Shown: piece after piece, positions 9,701 to 16,878 of the stretch
Position numbering within the stretch: the first letter of the stretch is position 1
Layout: every line of letters starts with the position of its first letter
From: Elizabethkingia meningoseptica_A
GTDB taxonomy: Bacteria; Bacteroidota; Bacteroidia; Flavobacteriales; Weeksellaceae
Direction of reading: 5' to 3'
Length of the DNA: 64,000 nucleotides
NCBI RefSeq assembly: GCF_045762675.1
Contig: NZ_JBJDLK010000004.1
Coordinates: 62,001-126,000 of the forward strand
Translations under genes and position numbers: made by a program
The notes under the pieces: model-generated
Databases searched by the model: none
The model's input: only the letters and a program-made list of their open reading frames with translations
What the model was told of the DNA's origin: nothing

Positions 9701-9805
9701 GATCCTGTAGCGAAACAATTTAGTTATGACCTCAATACAAAAGGTCTTCCGCCATTATCCGGAACTCCTTATCAGATCCAGATTGGGGTGAGGTATTCTT
9801 TTTAA
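6710..9805 (+). CDS. Oar-like TonB-dependent outer-membrane receptor
   Basis: A 1031-residue protein with a signal peptide (cleavage near FAQ, residue ~23) and an N-terminal carboxypeptidase-regulatory-like beta domain (~26-115, ending in YIFKEIPLGGPYRV). A TonB plug follows, with PVNGRNFTNLTELSPLSG and YTIDGMTAKNP. A long beta-barrel ends in the outer-membrane signature YQIQIGVRYSF with a terminal Phe. This layout fits Oar/TonB-dependent receptor families of Bacteroidota, which bring in large substrates using the ExbB/ExbD/TonB motor. There is no SusD partner and no neighbouring transport gene, so the substrate is unknown. It is a single-gene unit ending at a strong terminator. Confidence 0.85.
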   Translation: MKRINVALAFMLLSFGSINAFAQTTQASILGRIVNQSNAPQIKSKVKIVNESTGFTSETLTNSNGEYIFKEIPLGGPYRVIVDGQEKKEGYNVNFGDQLTININLTDSNEKNIKEVIVTGNLKNKIGNLGAATAVTAKNISILPVNGRNFTNLTELSPLSGKNGNLSGQLGSSTNYTIDGMTAKNPTSAGSTTSRSGAPYSISIEAVREFKITTNQYDVTLGRSGGGTISAVTKSGTNTLTGSVFEYQRAGWLNSGYDIRGNRVKNDFSTYQFGFSLGGPIVKNKLHFFMAWDHQLDSKPLIIADVRSREDELRLNVTNQTLNNVLKIGRSEYGVGNTPQFGTFDRTRNSDAGFLRLDWQISPKHLLTLRNNFTYDFNKNGLADNTNINFYESYGNDKNWDNSLLLTLRSNFSPAITNELKFQHLYTFQNSYQNDELGHPVPRAIVERVGSNIDGTNFNTNIQMGGHRFGQESFKNNVYQLVNNLYYNTDKVKYTFGVDLMYTRAKSVYGSEVNGRFHFDGLANFENFTPYKFYREVPLLADPSVKSSIWNLGFYGQMMAKIATGLNVTAGLRFDYGGYPKAKLNQKLFDEMGIRTDNKIKSFVIQPRVQFDWDINENHKDFIKLGGGVFSSDINNYMLINNLYFDGLHSATVDVDPRKIGLKPDFINYRKDYSTVPSLAQYQLPTINYTGKDAKIPVIYKANISYSHFFNERFRVGISGYAAFGRNNYFYYDRNMVDKPFFTLANEDNRGVFVPADKINTVNGNSNWLDGTVNKKFGRVMELVSDGKVNQYSVVFDTSYRYYKDGEFTASYTWADIKDNTSYNGNVANSAILSTMVSSDPRDLRMGYSDNQFRHKIVLYGNSPTFAGFTIGIRYSGIGGTRFSMTAGGNINGDFVNSNDLAYVFPNLTASLLSDPNVGKALKNYIQDYNNKIAERNGGINGFYGIWDVRIAKKLKFEKVGNLEFSVDIFNFANLLNKKWGVNESYGNTSLYKIAGFDPVAKQFSYDLNTKGLPPLSGTPYQIQIGVRYSF

Positions 9806-9902
9806 TAAGGAGTTTGAGTGTAAATCCTTACGATATGGATATTATTAAGAACTGAATTTACTCTTTGAAAGAGTTCTTCATATTATTAGTTATTAGTTCA
9901 AA

Positions 9903-9930
9903 AAAACAGCCCGGAATTCCGGGCTGTTTT
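9903..9930. terminator. Strong bidirectional terminator
   Basis: Perfect inverted repeat AAAACAGCCCGG, loop AATT, CCGGGCTGTTTT. It serves the receptor gene on the plus strand and the convergent secreted-protein gene on the minus strand. Confidence 0.85.
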
Positions 9931-9935
9931 ATCTA

Positions 9936-10712
9936 TTAAGGTTCGTCACAATCTGTTTTTAGCTTGGTGAATATTTTATCAAAACTTGTAAATATTTTAC
10001 CCTCATCGTCAACAGGAGGTCTGAAACTTCTGTTAGCACAATTATGATAGCCCATTCCGATAAGGTCAATCAGGGCATAATCATTTCTCTGAGATGTTTT
10101 TAACTTATTGTTGTATTCATCTATTATTCTTTTGGGATCAGCGTTAATTTTACTCTGTGCTTCAACATGAGTTTTCCAGGCACTGTACATTTTTTGCTTA
10201 TCCGGTGAACTTACAGCATCAACATAACTTTTACAGGTTTCATAGAATTTGCTTTTGGTAAGAGATGAAGGGTCGGAGTATCCCAGAATCAGAGATTTAT
10301 GGAGCTGATACTCATTCTCAAAAGCCTGAATGGTCTCCTCACGCAGTTTTTTCCATATGGGAGCGTCAATAACCTTTAGACTATACAATTCTTTTTTCTT
10401 TTCCTGATATTGCTGCTCCAGTTTAGCCAGATGAGTGTTTTTGTTTTTGCGAATTTCGTCAAGGTCTGAAAGTTTGAATACAGAATAACTGTCGAAGTTT
10501 ACACCTCTGTATTTATAAAGTAATTTATATACGCCGTCAATTTCTTCTCTTTTGTATTTAGCAGGATCATAATAGCCCTTATTATCGCAGTTAAATGTCT
10601 GATAAGAATATAAAACAAAATTGCTTTTCTTCTGAACTGTCTTTTGAGTAGTTTTTTGTCCCCATGTTATTGAAAATACAGACAGGCAGACACTAAGAAT
10701 AATTTTTTTCAT
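9936..10712 (-). CDS. Secreted protein of unknown function
   Basis: I do not recognise this 258-residue protein. It has a clear signal peptide (MKKIILSVCLSVFSITWGQ) followed by a polar, lysine- and tyrosine-rich, probably helical body. There are four cysteines spread along the mature chain (NCDN, ETCKS, HNCAN, TDCDEP), which could form two disulfides in the periplasm. There is no lipobox, no repeat, no membrane anchor and no known catalytic motif. It starts 17 bp after the alpha/beta hydrolase gene and probably shares its transcript. Periplasmic location is inferred from the signal peptide. Confidence 0.6.
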   Translation of the reverse strand: MKKIILSVCLSVFSITWGQKTTQKTVQKKSNFVLYSYQTFNCDNKGYYDPAKYKREEIDGVYKLLYKYRGVNFDSYSVFKLSDLDEIRKNKNTHLAKLEQQYQEKKKELYSLKVIDAPIWKKLREETIQAFENEYQLHKSLILGYSDPSSLTKSKFYETCKSYVDAVSSPDKQKMYSAWKTHVEAQSKINADPKRIIDEYNNKLKTSQRNDYALIDLIGMGYHNCANRSFRPPVDDEGKIFTSFDKIFTKLKTDCDEP

Positions 10713-10729
10713 TCACGTAAATTTTATTT

Positions 10730-11485
10730 TTATAACAATTCGGTTTTTATAATTTCGGTACAGATTGCCGGCTTTTCCCAATGCCCGTTATGCCCGCAAT
10801 CCAATATGTAGGCTTTTATATTACTTTTTTCGGGGAGATTCTCTATAACCTGCTGACTATTGACAGCATTATCAAAACGTCCTGCAATAATCAGAACTTT
10901 TGCATCTAATTTTTCAAGAACAGCTCTTTTATCAGTGCGCTCAATCATTCCCTTTACAGAAGCTAAAGCACCTTCGCGTGGCGTTTCAAGAGCAACTGCT
11001 TTGGCGAACTCAATTTTATCCCTTAGCTGCTCCCGTTCATATGGATTAAAAAGATTGGGAACGCCGGCAGCAACATATTTACCATACTCGTCCATAATAA
11101 TGCGGAAAGATTTTCTGCGGGTGTTTTTTTTCTCCTCACTATCCGGGAAATAAGTAGAAAAGAACAGGGTAAGAGACTGTAAAGATTCAGGGAATGCATC
11201 AGCATAAGCCAGAGATACATAGCCGCCCATAGAATGTCCTAATAAATGGAATTTAGTAATGCCAATATGGTCTAAAGTTGCTTTGACTTCTGAAGCCATA
11301 AGCTCCATGGTTTGTACTTCTGCAGCTACCGCAGATTTTCCGTGTCCGGGCAGGTCGATTCGAATCACGTTAAACTGTTTTTCAAGTTCAGGAAGCATAT
11401 CATCCCATACCTCGGTGCTTTCCATTACGCCATGAAGTAATACTAAAGGTTTTTTTTCGTTTCCCGATATTTTATAATTAAGCAT
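10730..11485 (-). CDS. Alpha/beta-fold hydrolase
   Basis: A 251-residue cytoplasmic serine hydrolase of the BioH/YbfF-like type. It has the oxyanion region VLLHGVMESTEVWD (~15-28) and DLPGHGKS (~44). The nucleophile elbow is GHSMGG (Ser ~85), the acid is probably in AGRFDNAV (~204-211), and the catalytic His is in DCGHNGHWEKP (~231). All triad positions are present, so it should be active. Substrate is not evident: an ester hydrolase is most likely, and a role as a BioH equivalent in biotin synthesis is possible but not supported by neighbours. It is the first gene of a two-gene unit. Confidence 0.8.
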   Translation of the reverse strand: MLNYKISGNEKKPLVLLHGVMESTEVWDDMLPELEKQFNVIRIDLPGHGKSAVAAEVQTMELMASEVKATLDHIGITKFHLLGHSMGGYVSLAYADAFPESLQSLTLFFSTYFPDSEEKKNTRRKSFRIIMDEYGKYVAAGVPNLFNPYEREQLRDKIEFAKAVALETPREGALASVKGMIERTDKRAVLEKLDAKVLIIAGRFDNAVNSQQVIENLPEKSNIKAYILDCGHNGHWEKPAICTEIIKTELL

Positions 11486-11531
11486 TGTACGTACTTTTCT
11501 ACGAAAATACGACTTTACCAGCGTAATAAAA

Positions 11532-11553
11532 AAAGCAACCCGAGGGTTGCTTT
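11532..11553 (-). terminator. Terminator of the tilS-dsbD unit
   Basis: AAAGCAACCC, loop GA, GGGTTGCTTT, with a T-run on the minus strand, directly after the dsbD stop codon. Confidence 0.8.
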
Positions 11554-11556
11554 CTG

Positions 11557-13599
11557 TTATTTATTCTTTTTGTAGTAATTGATTCCGCATTCCAGGAATT
11601 TTTTAAACTCCTCTTTTGGCATATATCCGGAAACCGGAACATTGATTACTTTCTGATCTGGTGTTACCAGTACATAGTGTGGTTGTGAGTTGTTATTGAA
11701 ATTCACCTGCTGGAACATAGACCATTTGTCACCTATTGTTTTGATCTTTTTCTTCTGACCATTCCCCATGTCAATTGAGGTTTGCTGATCTGCAGGAAGT
11801 TCCTCCTTGTCATCAACATATACAGAAGCAAGAATAACATCGTTCTGGATAATAGGAAGGATATCCGGTTCACTCCAGACAAACTCTTCCATTTTACGGC
11901 AGTTTTCACATCCATATCCGGTAAAGTCAATCAGTACAGGTTTATTCTCTTTTTTCGCCAGTTCAATAGCTTTGAAATAATCATGCTCAGGTTTTAGTCC
12001 CAGAATACCATCTTTCTCACTCTTGTAAAGACTTACATTCATTGGAGGAAGAATTCCGCTTAAAGTCGCTAATCTTGGTTTTTCCGAAGGAAGTAATCCC
12101 GGAATTAAATAGAGCACAAATCCTATTCCCAGAATACCTAAAACCTTTCTTGTGGTAGAAATTTTTGCACCCTTGCTGTCATGCGGGAATCTTATTTTTC
12201 CAAACAGGTATAATACTAAGGCAATGGTAATGATAATCCACAGCCCAATGAATATTTCCCGTTTCAATAAGAATGTTTTAGATACCAAATCGGCTTTGGA
12301 CAGGAACTTTAATGCTAAAGCGACTTCAATGAAACCTAAAATTACTTTAATGGTATTCATCCATCCGCCGGATTTTGGCAATGACTGAAGCGCCTGCGGG
12401 AATAATGCCAACAAACCAAATACAATAGCCCATGCTAATCCGAATCCGCCAAGAGCAAAAGTTAATAGTACCGGAATATTTTTAGAACTGGAGGCTACGC
12501 CACCCAATAAACTTCCCAAAATAGGTCCTGTACAGGAGAATGAAACAATCACCAGTGTAAGTGCCATGAAGAAAATACCGATTAAGCCACCGGCTTCTTC
12601 TGCTTTAGCCGATTTATTTGCAATCCAGTTAGGAAGCGTAATTTCGTAATAACCGAAAAAGCTTAATGCAAAGAACAGGAAGATGGCAAAGAAGAACAGG
12701 TTTAACCAGATATTTGTTGAGATATCATTGAAGATATTACCGCTGATTCCATCGATGATATAAAACGGAATACTTAAAGCGACAAATATGATCAGGATAA
12801 ACAATCCGTAGATAATAGCATTTCTTTTACCTTTTGTTTTATTGGCAGCACCCTTGGTGAAAAATGATACTGTAAGCGGAATCATTGGGAATACACATGG
12901 TGTAAGAAGTGCAATTAGACCTCCTAAGAAACCAAGAACAAATACAAGTCCGTTACCGGAATCTTCTTTTACCTGTTCTGTTCCACAGTCTATTAAAGGT
13001 TTTCTGAAATCCAGACTATTTACTTTTATTCCGTCCGTGCTTGCCGGCATCTGTACTTCAACATCTGCACTGGTAGGGCTTTCTGTAATCGTTGTAGTTG
13101 CCGGAACAGAATCTTGTTCTTTTATTTCTTCCGCTTTTGTTTCGGTAGTACCGTCAATAGCTTTTTCAAATTCTAAAGTGTTTGGCGCCAGACATACCCG
13201 GTCGTTACATACCTGGAAAGTAATTTCAGCTGCTACTTTTGCTCCTTTTTTAGGATCTTTTACTTTGAATTTCTGAATGAATTTGGCAGCACCTGAATAG
13301 TAAACAATCTGTGCGCCGAAGGCCTCGCTGAATTCTTCAATTTTTTTTCCTTCTTCTCTGAAACCACCAACAGGCTGAACGTCTTTGGAAGTTACTTTCA
13401 TTTCAGTAGGGATACCACTGTCAGGCGGAAGATCTTTAGAATAAAGATGCCAGCCGTTGTCCATTTTTGCAGTTAAAACTGCTTCGTACTCAGTATCACT
13501 AATTTTGTTGAGTTGGTAGGTCCATTTTACTACATCTTTAATCTGTGCACTAAAGCTTGTGTATATAAATAGCAAAAAGAGCCAAAGCCATTTTTTCAT
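11557..13599 (-). CDS. dsbD: Thiol:disulfide interchange protein DsbD
   Basis: This protein carries reducing power from cytoplasmic thioredoxin across the inner membrane to periplasmic proteins and cytochrome c maturation. The 680-residue protein has a signal peptide and an N-terminal beta domain with a cysteine pair in VCNDRVCLAP (~128-133). An eight-helix CcdA-like core has LTPCVFPMIPLTVSFF and SFSCTGPILG bearing the two membrane cysteines. The C-terminal thioredoxin domain has the active site GYGCENCRKME. All three cysteine pairs are present, so the electron relay is complete. Its start overlaps the tilS stop by 4 bases (ATGA), showing coupling. Confidence 0.9.
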   Translation of the reverse strand: MKKWLWLFLLFIYTSFSAQIKDVVKWTYQLNKISDTEYEAVLTAKMDNGWHLYSKDLPPDSGIPTEMKVTSKDVQPVGGFREEGKKIEEFSEAFGAQIVYYSGAAKFIQKFKVKDPKKGAKVAAEITFQVCNDRVCLAPNTLEFEKAIDGTTETKAEEIKEQDSVPATTTITESPTSADVEVQMPASTDGIKVNSLDFRKPLIDCGTEQVKEDSGNGLVFVLGFLGGLIALLTPCVFPMIPLTVSFFTKGAANKTKGKRNAIIYGLFILIIFVALSIPFYIIDGISGNIFNDISTNIWLNLFFFAIFLFFALSFFGYYEITLPNWIANKSAKAEEAGGLIGIFFMALTLVIVSFSCTGPILGSLLGGVASSSKNIPVLLTFALGGFGLAWAIVFGLLALFPQALQSLPKSGGWMNTIKVILGFIEVALALKFLSKADLVSKTFLLKREIFIGLWIIITIALVLYLFGKIRFPHDSKGAKISTTRKVLGILGIGFVLYLIPGLLPSEKPRLATLSGILPPMNVSLYKSEKDGILGLKPEHDYFKAIELAKKENKPVLIDFTGYGCENCRKMEEFVWSEPDILPIIQNDVILASVYVDDKEELPADQQTSIDMGNGQKKKIKTIGDKWSMFQQVNFNNNSQPHYVLVTPDQKVINVPVSGYMPKEEFKKFLECGINYYKKNK

Positions 13600-14897
13600 A
13601 AATACAAGAATATTTTGGGGTTATTATTTTCTGGCAGAAATCTTCCGTCTTGTCGATAATTGAGAATACCAATCACATTTTCATCAGAATCTGAAAGCAG
13701 CCAGATTTTTTGCCTTGCTAAAATAGAGATTTTTTCGTCTTTAAAGAATTTTGAAACTAACTTTTTGCCTTTCATTCCTTTAGGATAAAAAAAATCTCCA
13801 GGTTTAGGCTTGCGTATTTTTAAAGGTAAATTAATTTTTTGAAGGTTTATTTCCCAATAGGGAACGCGTTCTTTTTTCTCTTCTGAAAGCAGAAGAAATT
13901 GTGGGAAATCAATGGTCTGATCAGGCGTGAGAATAATCTCCTGACTGGTAGGTTCATCATTGAAGTTTTTCGGGGTAAATATCAACTGATTCCTATGAAT
14001 AAACAGGTTTAGATGTTCTCCTTTAAATTGACTTCCGGTGTTAGCCAGAAAAATTTTTTGTTGTTCACCAAGATTGGTAAAGCCATATTTTTTTAAAATT
14101 TCATAGCGGGCAAACTCAGATTGGGATGCCAGTTTTTCTTTATCAAGTATCGTTTCTGAATCATTTTTTAAGATCGTAATTTCATTCAGAATTTTCCCGA
14201 TTTGTTCGCTAATAAAATCTTTTGCCTGATTGAGATGATTGATACTTTTGTCAAAATTATCCCAGAAATGAGAATTTACCTTTTCTATTTGCGGAGTAAT
14301 ATCATGCCGGATCTGATTGCGAAGATAGTCTTTGCTTTGATTCGTATGATCTTCCCGAAAATCAATGCTGTTTTGTCTGGCAAAACTGTAAATCTCTTTT
14401 TTTGTAATATGAAGCAGCGGACGGATAATTTTATTGCTGTTTTCCGGGATTCCGCTTAGTCCGGTAATGCCTGAGGCTTTGGAAAGATTAATAATAAAAG
14501 TTTCCAGCTGGTCATTCAGGTGATGTCCCATAATGATGAAATCCAGTTTTTGCTGTTCTAACATCCCGAAGAAAAAACGATAACGAATTTCCCGTGCCCA
14601 TAACTCAATAGAGTTTTCCGGTTTATTATCCTTTTCGGAAACATCATATAAATGGAAAACAATATGATGCCTGCGGCAAAAGTTTTCTACCAGCTCCTGA
14701 TCTTTGTTGGAATCCTCACCGCGCAAATGGTAATTCACATGCGCTACTTCAAAAGGAAGTTCTGCATTCAGAAATAACTCTGCCAATACCATACTGTCTG
14801 CACCGCCACTCACCGCCAGCAAAAATCTTTCCTTTCCGGTATGCTGAAAAAGGCTGTACAGGTGATTCTTTATATAAGTGGATGTCAGTTGAGGCAT
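13596..14897 (-). CDS. tilS: tRNA(Ile)-lysidine synthase
   Basis: TilS attaches lysine to C34 of the tRNA-Ile that reads AUA, using ATP. The PP-loop motif LLAVSGGADSMVLAEL lies near residue 25, followed by HVNYHLRGEDS and MGHHLNDQLETFI. The C-terminal region, with RKPKPGDFFYPKGMKGKKLVSKFFKDEKI, is the family's tRNA-binding domain. The frame could start upstream at 14972, but a promoter element sits at 14914-14921 inside that extension. The start at MPQLTS (14897) is therefore chosen, giving 433 residues. It is the first gene of a unit with dsbD. Confidence 0.92.
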   Translation of the reverse strand: MPQLTSTYIKNHLYSLFQHTGKERFLLAVSGGADSMVLAELFLNAELPFEVAHVNYHLRGEDSNKDQELVENFCRRHHIVFHLYDVSEKDNKPENSIELWAREIRYRFFFGMLEQQKLDFIIMGHHLNDQLETFIINLSKASGITGLSGIPENSNKIIRPLLHITKKEIYSFARQNSIDFREDHTNQSKDYLRNQIRHDITPQIEKVNSHFWDNFDKSINHLNQAKDFISEQIGKILNEITILKNDSETILDKEKLASQSEFARYEILKKYGFTNLGEQQKIFLANTGSQFKGEHLNLFIHRNQLIFTPKNFNDEPTSQEIILTPDQTIDFPQFLLLSEEKKERVPYWEINLQKINLPLKIRKPKPGDFFYPKGMKGKKLVSKFFKDEKISILARQKIWLLSDSDENVIGILNYRQDGRFLPENNNPKIFLYL

Positions 14898-14913
14898 ATA
14901 GGAGTTTAAACAG

Positions 14914-14921
14914 CAAAGGTA
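14914..14921 (-). promoter_or_regulatory. Promoter -7 element for tilS-dsbD
   Basis: TACCTTTG followed by C on the minus strand (TAnnTTTG), 16 bp before the chosen start. Its position rules out the longer N-terminal reading. Confidence 0.6.
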
Positions 14922-15072
14922 GGATTTTGATAGTTGAAAAAATAATCTGAAATTTGTTAAATATTTAACCATAAAAGCAACAAAAGAGATTTAATCGTAA
15001 AACAGGCTTCTAAAGAAAATAAATAGTTTGTATCTTTTGTAGTTTAAAAGAGTATTACTTAATCATCATAAA

Positions 15073-15720
15073 ATGGCTTTATTCGAAGAGAAATTCCCGG
15101 AAATAGAAAGATATCTGGAAGATAATGCTTCTGCAGAACCGGATATTCTGAAAAGACTGCGGAAAGAAACTTTCCAGAAGACAACCCAGCCGCATATGAT
15201 TTCAGGATATCTTCAGGGGCGTTTTTTGAGTATTTTGTCTCATATTCTGAATCCTGCAAATGTTCTGGAAATCGGAACTTTTACAGGCTATGCAACATTA
15301 AGCATGGCGGAAGGTCTGGCAGCTGACGGCAAAATTTATACACTGGATAAGAATGAAGATCTGGCTTATCTGCCAAAAAAATATTTTGAGGAAAGCGGAT
15401 ATTCTAAAAATATCGAATTTATTCTGGGAGATGCCAGAGAAGAAATTCAGAAACTGGATGTTGTTTTCGATCTGGTTTTTATTGATGCTGATAAAGAAAA
15501 CTATGCCGCATATATAGATCTGGTAAAACCCAAATTGCGTAAAGGCGGGATTATACTTATAGATAATGTGTTGTGGTACGGAAAGGTGATAGAAGAAAAT
15601 CCAAAAGATAAATCGACACAACAGATTAAGCTGGTTAATAAAATTGTTACTGAAGACCCGGATTTCGAAAATGTAATTTTACCTTTGCGGGACGGTGTAC
15701 ATTTAATTAGGAAGAAATAA
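15073..15720 (+). CDS. SAM-dependent O-methyltransferase (class I, caffeoyl-CoA type)
   Basis: The 215-residue protein belongs to the methyltransferase_3 family. It contains LEIGTFTGYATLSMAEGL (SAM-binding, ~65-82), TLDKNED, the metal/acid motif FDLVFIDADKENY (~137-149) and GGIILIDNVLWYG (~163-175). Bacterial members methylate catechols or tRNA wobble hydroxyuridine (TrmR type), and the substrate here is open. A stretch TATCTTTTG at 15031-15039 is one base longer than the promoter consensus and may serve it. The stop overlaps the next start by one base (TAATG), so it is coupled to the NlpC/P60 gene. Confidence 0.8.
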   Translation: MALFEEKFPEIERYLEDNASAEPDILKRLRKETFQKTTQPHMISGYLQGRFLSILSHILNPANVLEIGTFTGYATLSMAEGLAADGKIYTLDKNEDLAYLPKKYFEESGYSKNIEFILGDAREEIQKLDVVFDLVFIDADKENYAAYIDLVKPKLRKGGIILIDNVLWYGKVIEENPKDKSTQQIKLVNKIVTEDPDFENVILPLRDGVHLIRKK

Positions 15721-16439
15721 TGAATAAAGGAATATGCAACGTTTCTGTCGCTCCGGTACGAGCTGATAAAACGGATAAAGCGGAGATTGTTACCGAAATA
15801 TTGTATGGTGAAAGTGCAGATATTCTGGAAGCACAGAGTAACTGGACAAAAATTAAAATGCACTATGATGGCTATGAAGGTTGGGTGGATACTAAGCAAA
15901 TCTCTCCGGTAGAAGATGACTTTCTGGCGAAAAGAAAAACACATCTTATTACTGAGCCGTTTCAGTCCCGTGTGATGGAAACCGGGAAGATCTTGTTGTC
16001 TATGGGATCGGAAGTTTCATTTGAAACCATACATGCACAGCGTGGTGCAACAGTACGTCAAAGTATTGTAGAAACCGCAAAAGAATTCCTGAATGTTCCT
16101 TACCTGTGGGGAGGTAAAAGCTTTTTTGGCGTGGACTGCTCCGGCTTTACACAACTGGTGCTGAAAGTACACGATATTAAAATTCCGCGGGATGCATATC
16201 AGCAGGGAGAAGTAGGAGAGCCTTTAAGCTTTATTGAAGAAGCACAGCCTGGTGATCTTGCATTTTTTGAAAACTCTGAAGGACGCATTATTCATGTGGG
16301 ATTCATGCTGGAAAACAGTCAGATTATCCATGCACACGGAAAAGTACGTATTGATACACTGGATTCTTCGGGTATTTTTAACAAAGAGCAAAACAGACAT
16401 ACCCACAAACTTAGATTTATTCGTAATATTCTGGGATAA
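15720..16439 (+). CDS. NlpC/P60 cell-wall peptidase with SH3 domains
   Basis: A 239-residue C40-family peptidase expected to cut the gamma-D-Glu-diaminopimelate bond of peptidoglycan peptides. Two SH3-like segments occupy about residues 1-105. The catalytic domain shows FLNVPYLWGGKSFFGVDCSGF with Cys at ~140, the catalytic His in IIHVGFML (~180) and a third polar residue in IIHAHG. No signal peptide is visible, which matches the YkfC-like cytoplasmic muropeptide-recycling enzymes. A recycling role is therefore more likely than wall cleavage outside, but this is inference. It is coupled to the methyltransferase before it. Confidence 0.85.
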   Translation: MNKGICNVSVAPVRADKTDKAEIVTEILYGESADILEAQSNWTKIKMHYDGYEGWVDTKQISPVEDDFLAKRKTHLITEPFQSRVMETGKILLSMGSEVSFETIHAQRGATVRQSIVETAKEFLNVPYLWGGKSFFGVDCSGFTQLVLKVHDIKIPRDAYQQGEVGEPLSFIEEAQPGDLAFFENSEGRIIHVGFMLENSQIIHAHGKVRIDTLDSSGIFNKEQNRHTHKLRFIRNILG

Positions 16440-16451
16440 GCCTATTTAATT

Positions 16452-16808
16452 ATGCAGGACGCTCACAAATTTGCCAAAGCATGGATCGACGCATGGAATT
16501 CTCATGATCTAGATGTTATACTCAGCCATTATGCTGATGACATAGAAATTACCACGCCAATGATCAAAATAACACTTGGAGTTGGTGATGGAAGCCTGAA
16601 AGGCAAGGAGGCAGTTGGTGCTTACTGGAAAAAGGCTCTCGAAAAAATGCCGGATCTGCATTTCGAACTCTATGAAGTAACCGAAGGGGTGAATTCTGTT
16701 GGCCTTTATTACAAGTCGGTAATGAATAAAAAAGCGGTTGAGGTGATGTTTTTCAATCCGGAAGGTAAGGTTAATAAAATGATTGCGCTTTACACCGACT
16801 CAATTTAA
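16452..16808 (+). CDS. SnoaL-like / NTF2-fold protein
   Basis: A 118-residue cytoplasmic protein with the NTF2-like cone fold pattern: FAKAWIDAWNSHDLDVILSHYADDIEITTP at the N-terminus, GKEAVGAYWKKALEKMPDLHF in the middle, and a closing beta-strand region. SnoaL-like proteins include cyclases, isomerases and ligand-binding proteins, so no reaction can be assigned. It lies 12 bp after the NlpC/P60 gene and is probably part of the same transcript. The 70-bp gap before waaA has no clear terminator. Confidence 0.75.
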   Translation: MQDAHKFAKAWIDAWNSHDLDVILSHYADDIEITTPMIKITLGVGDGSLKGKEAVGAYWKKALEKMPDLHFELYEVTEGVNSVGLYYKSVMNKKAVEVMFFNPEGKVNKMIALYTDSI

Positions 16809-16878
16809 AAATGTGTTTAGAACTTAATAATTTAAACAAATATTAAGTAGGTTAAACACAAAATTTCGAAAAAAATAA

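Noticed and set aside
9806..9902. Possible small RNA or gene after the Oar-like receptor
   Set aside because: Only a short AT-rich tail with a weak stem before the main terminator; no promoter or open frame.
12842..13276. 144-codon open frame on the plus strand
   Set aside because: It is antisense to the conserved membrane domain of dsbD, has no promoter and no recognisable domain.
14898..14972. N-terminal extension of tilS
   Set aside because: A promoter element (14914-14921) lies within it and the PP-loop enzyme is complete without it.
15501..15944. 147-codon open frame on the minus strand
   Set aside because: It runs across the coupled end and start of the methyltransferase and NlpC/P60 genes, both well supported.
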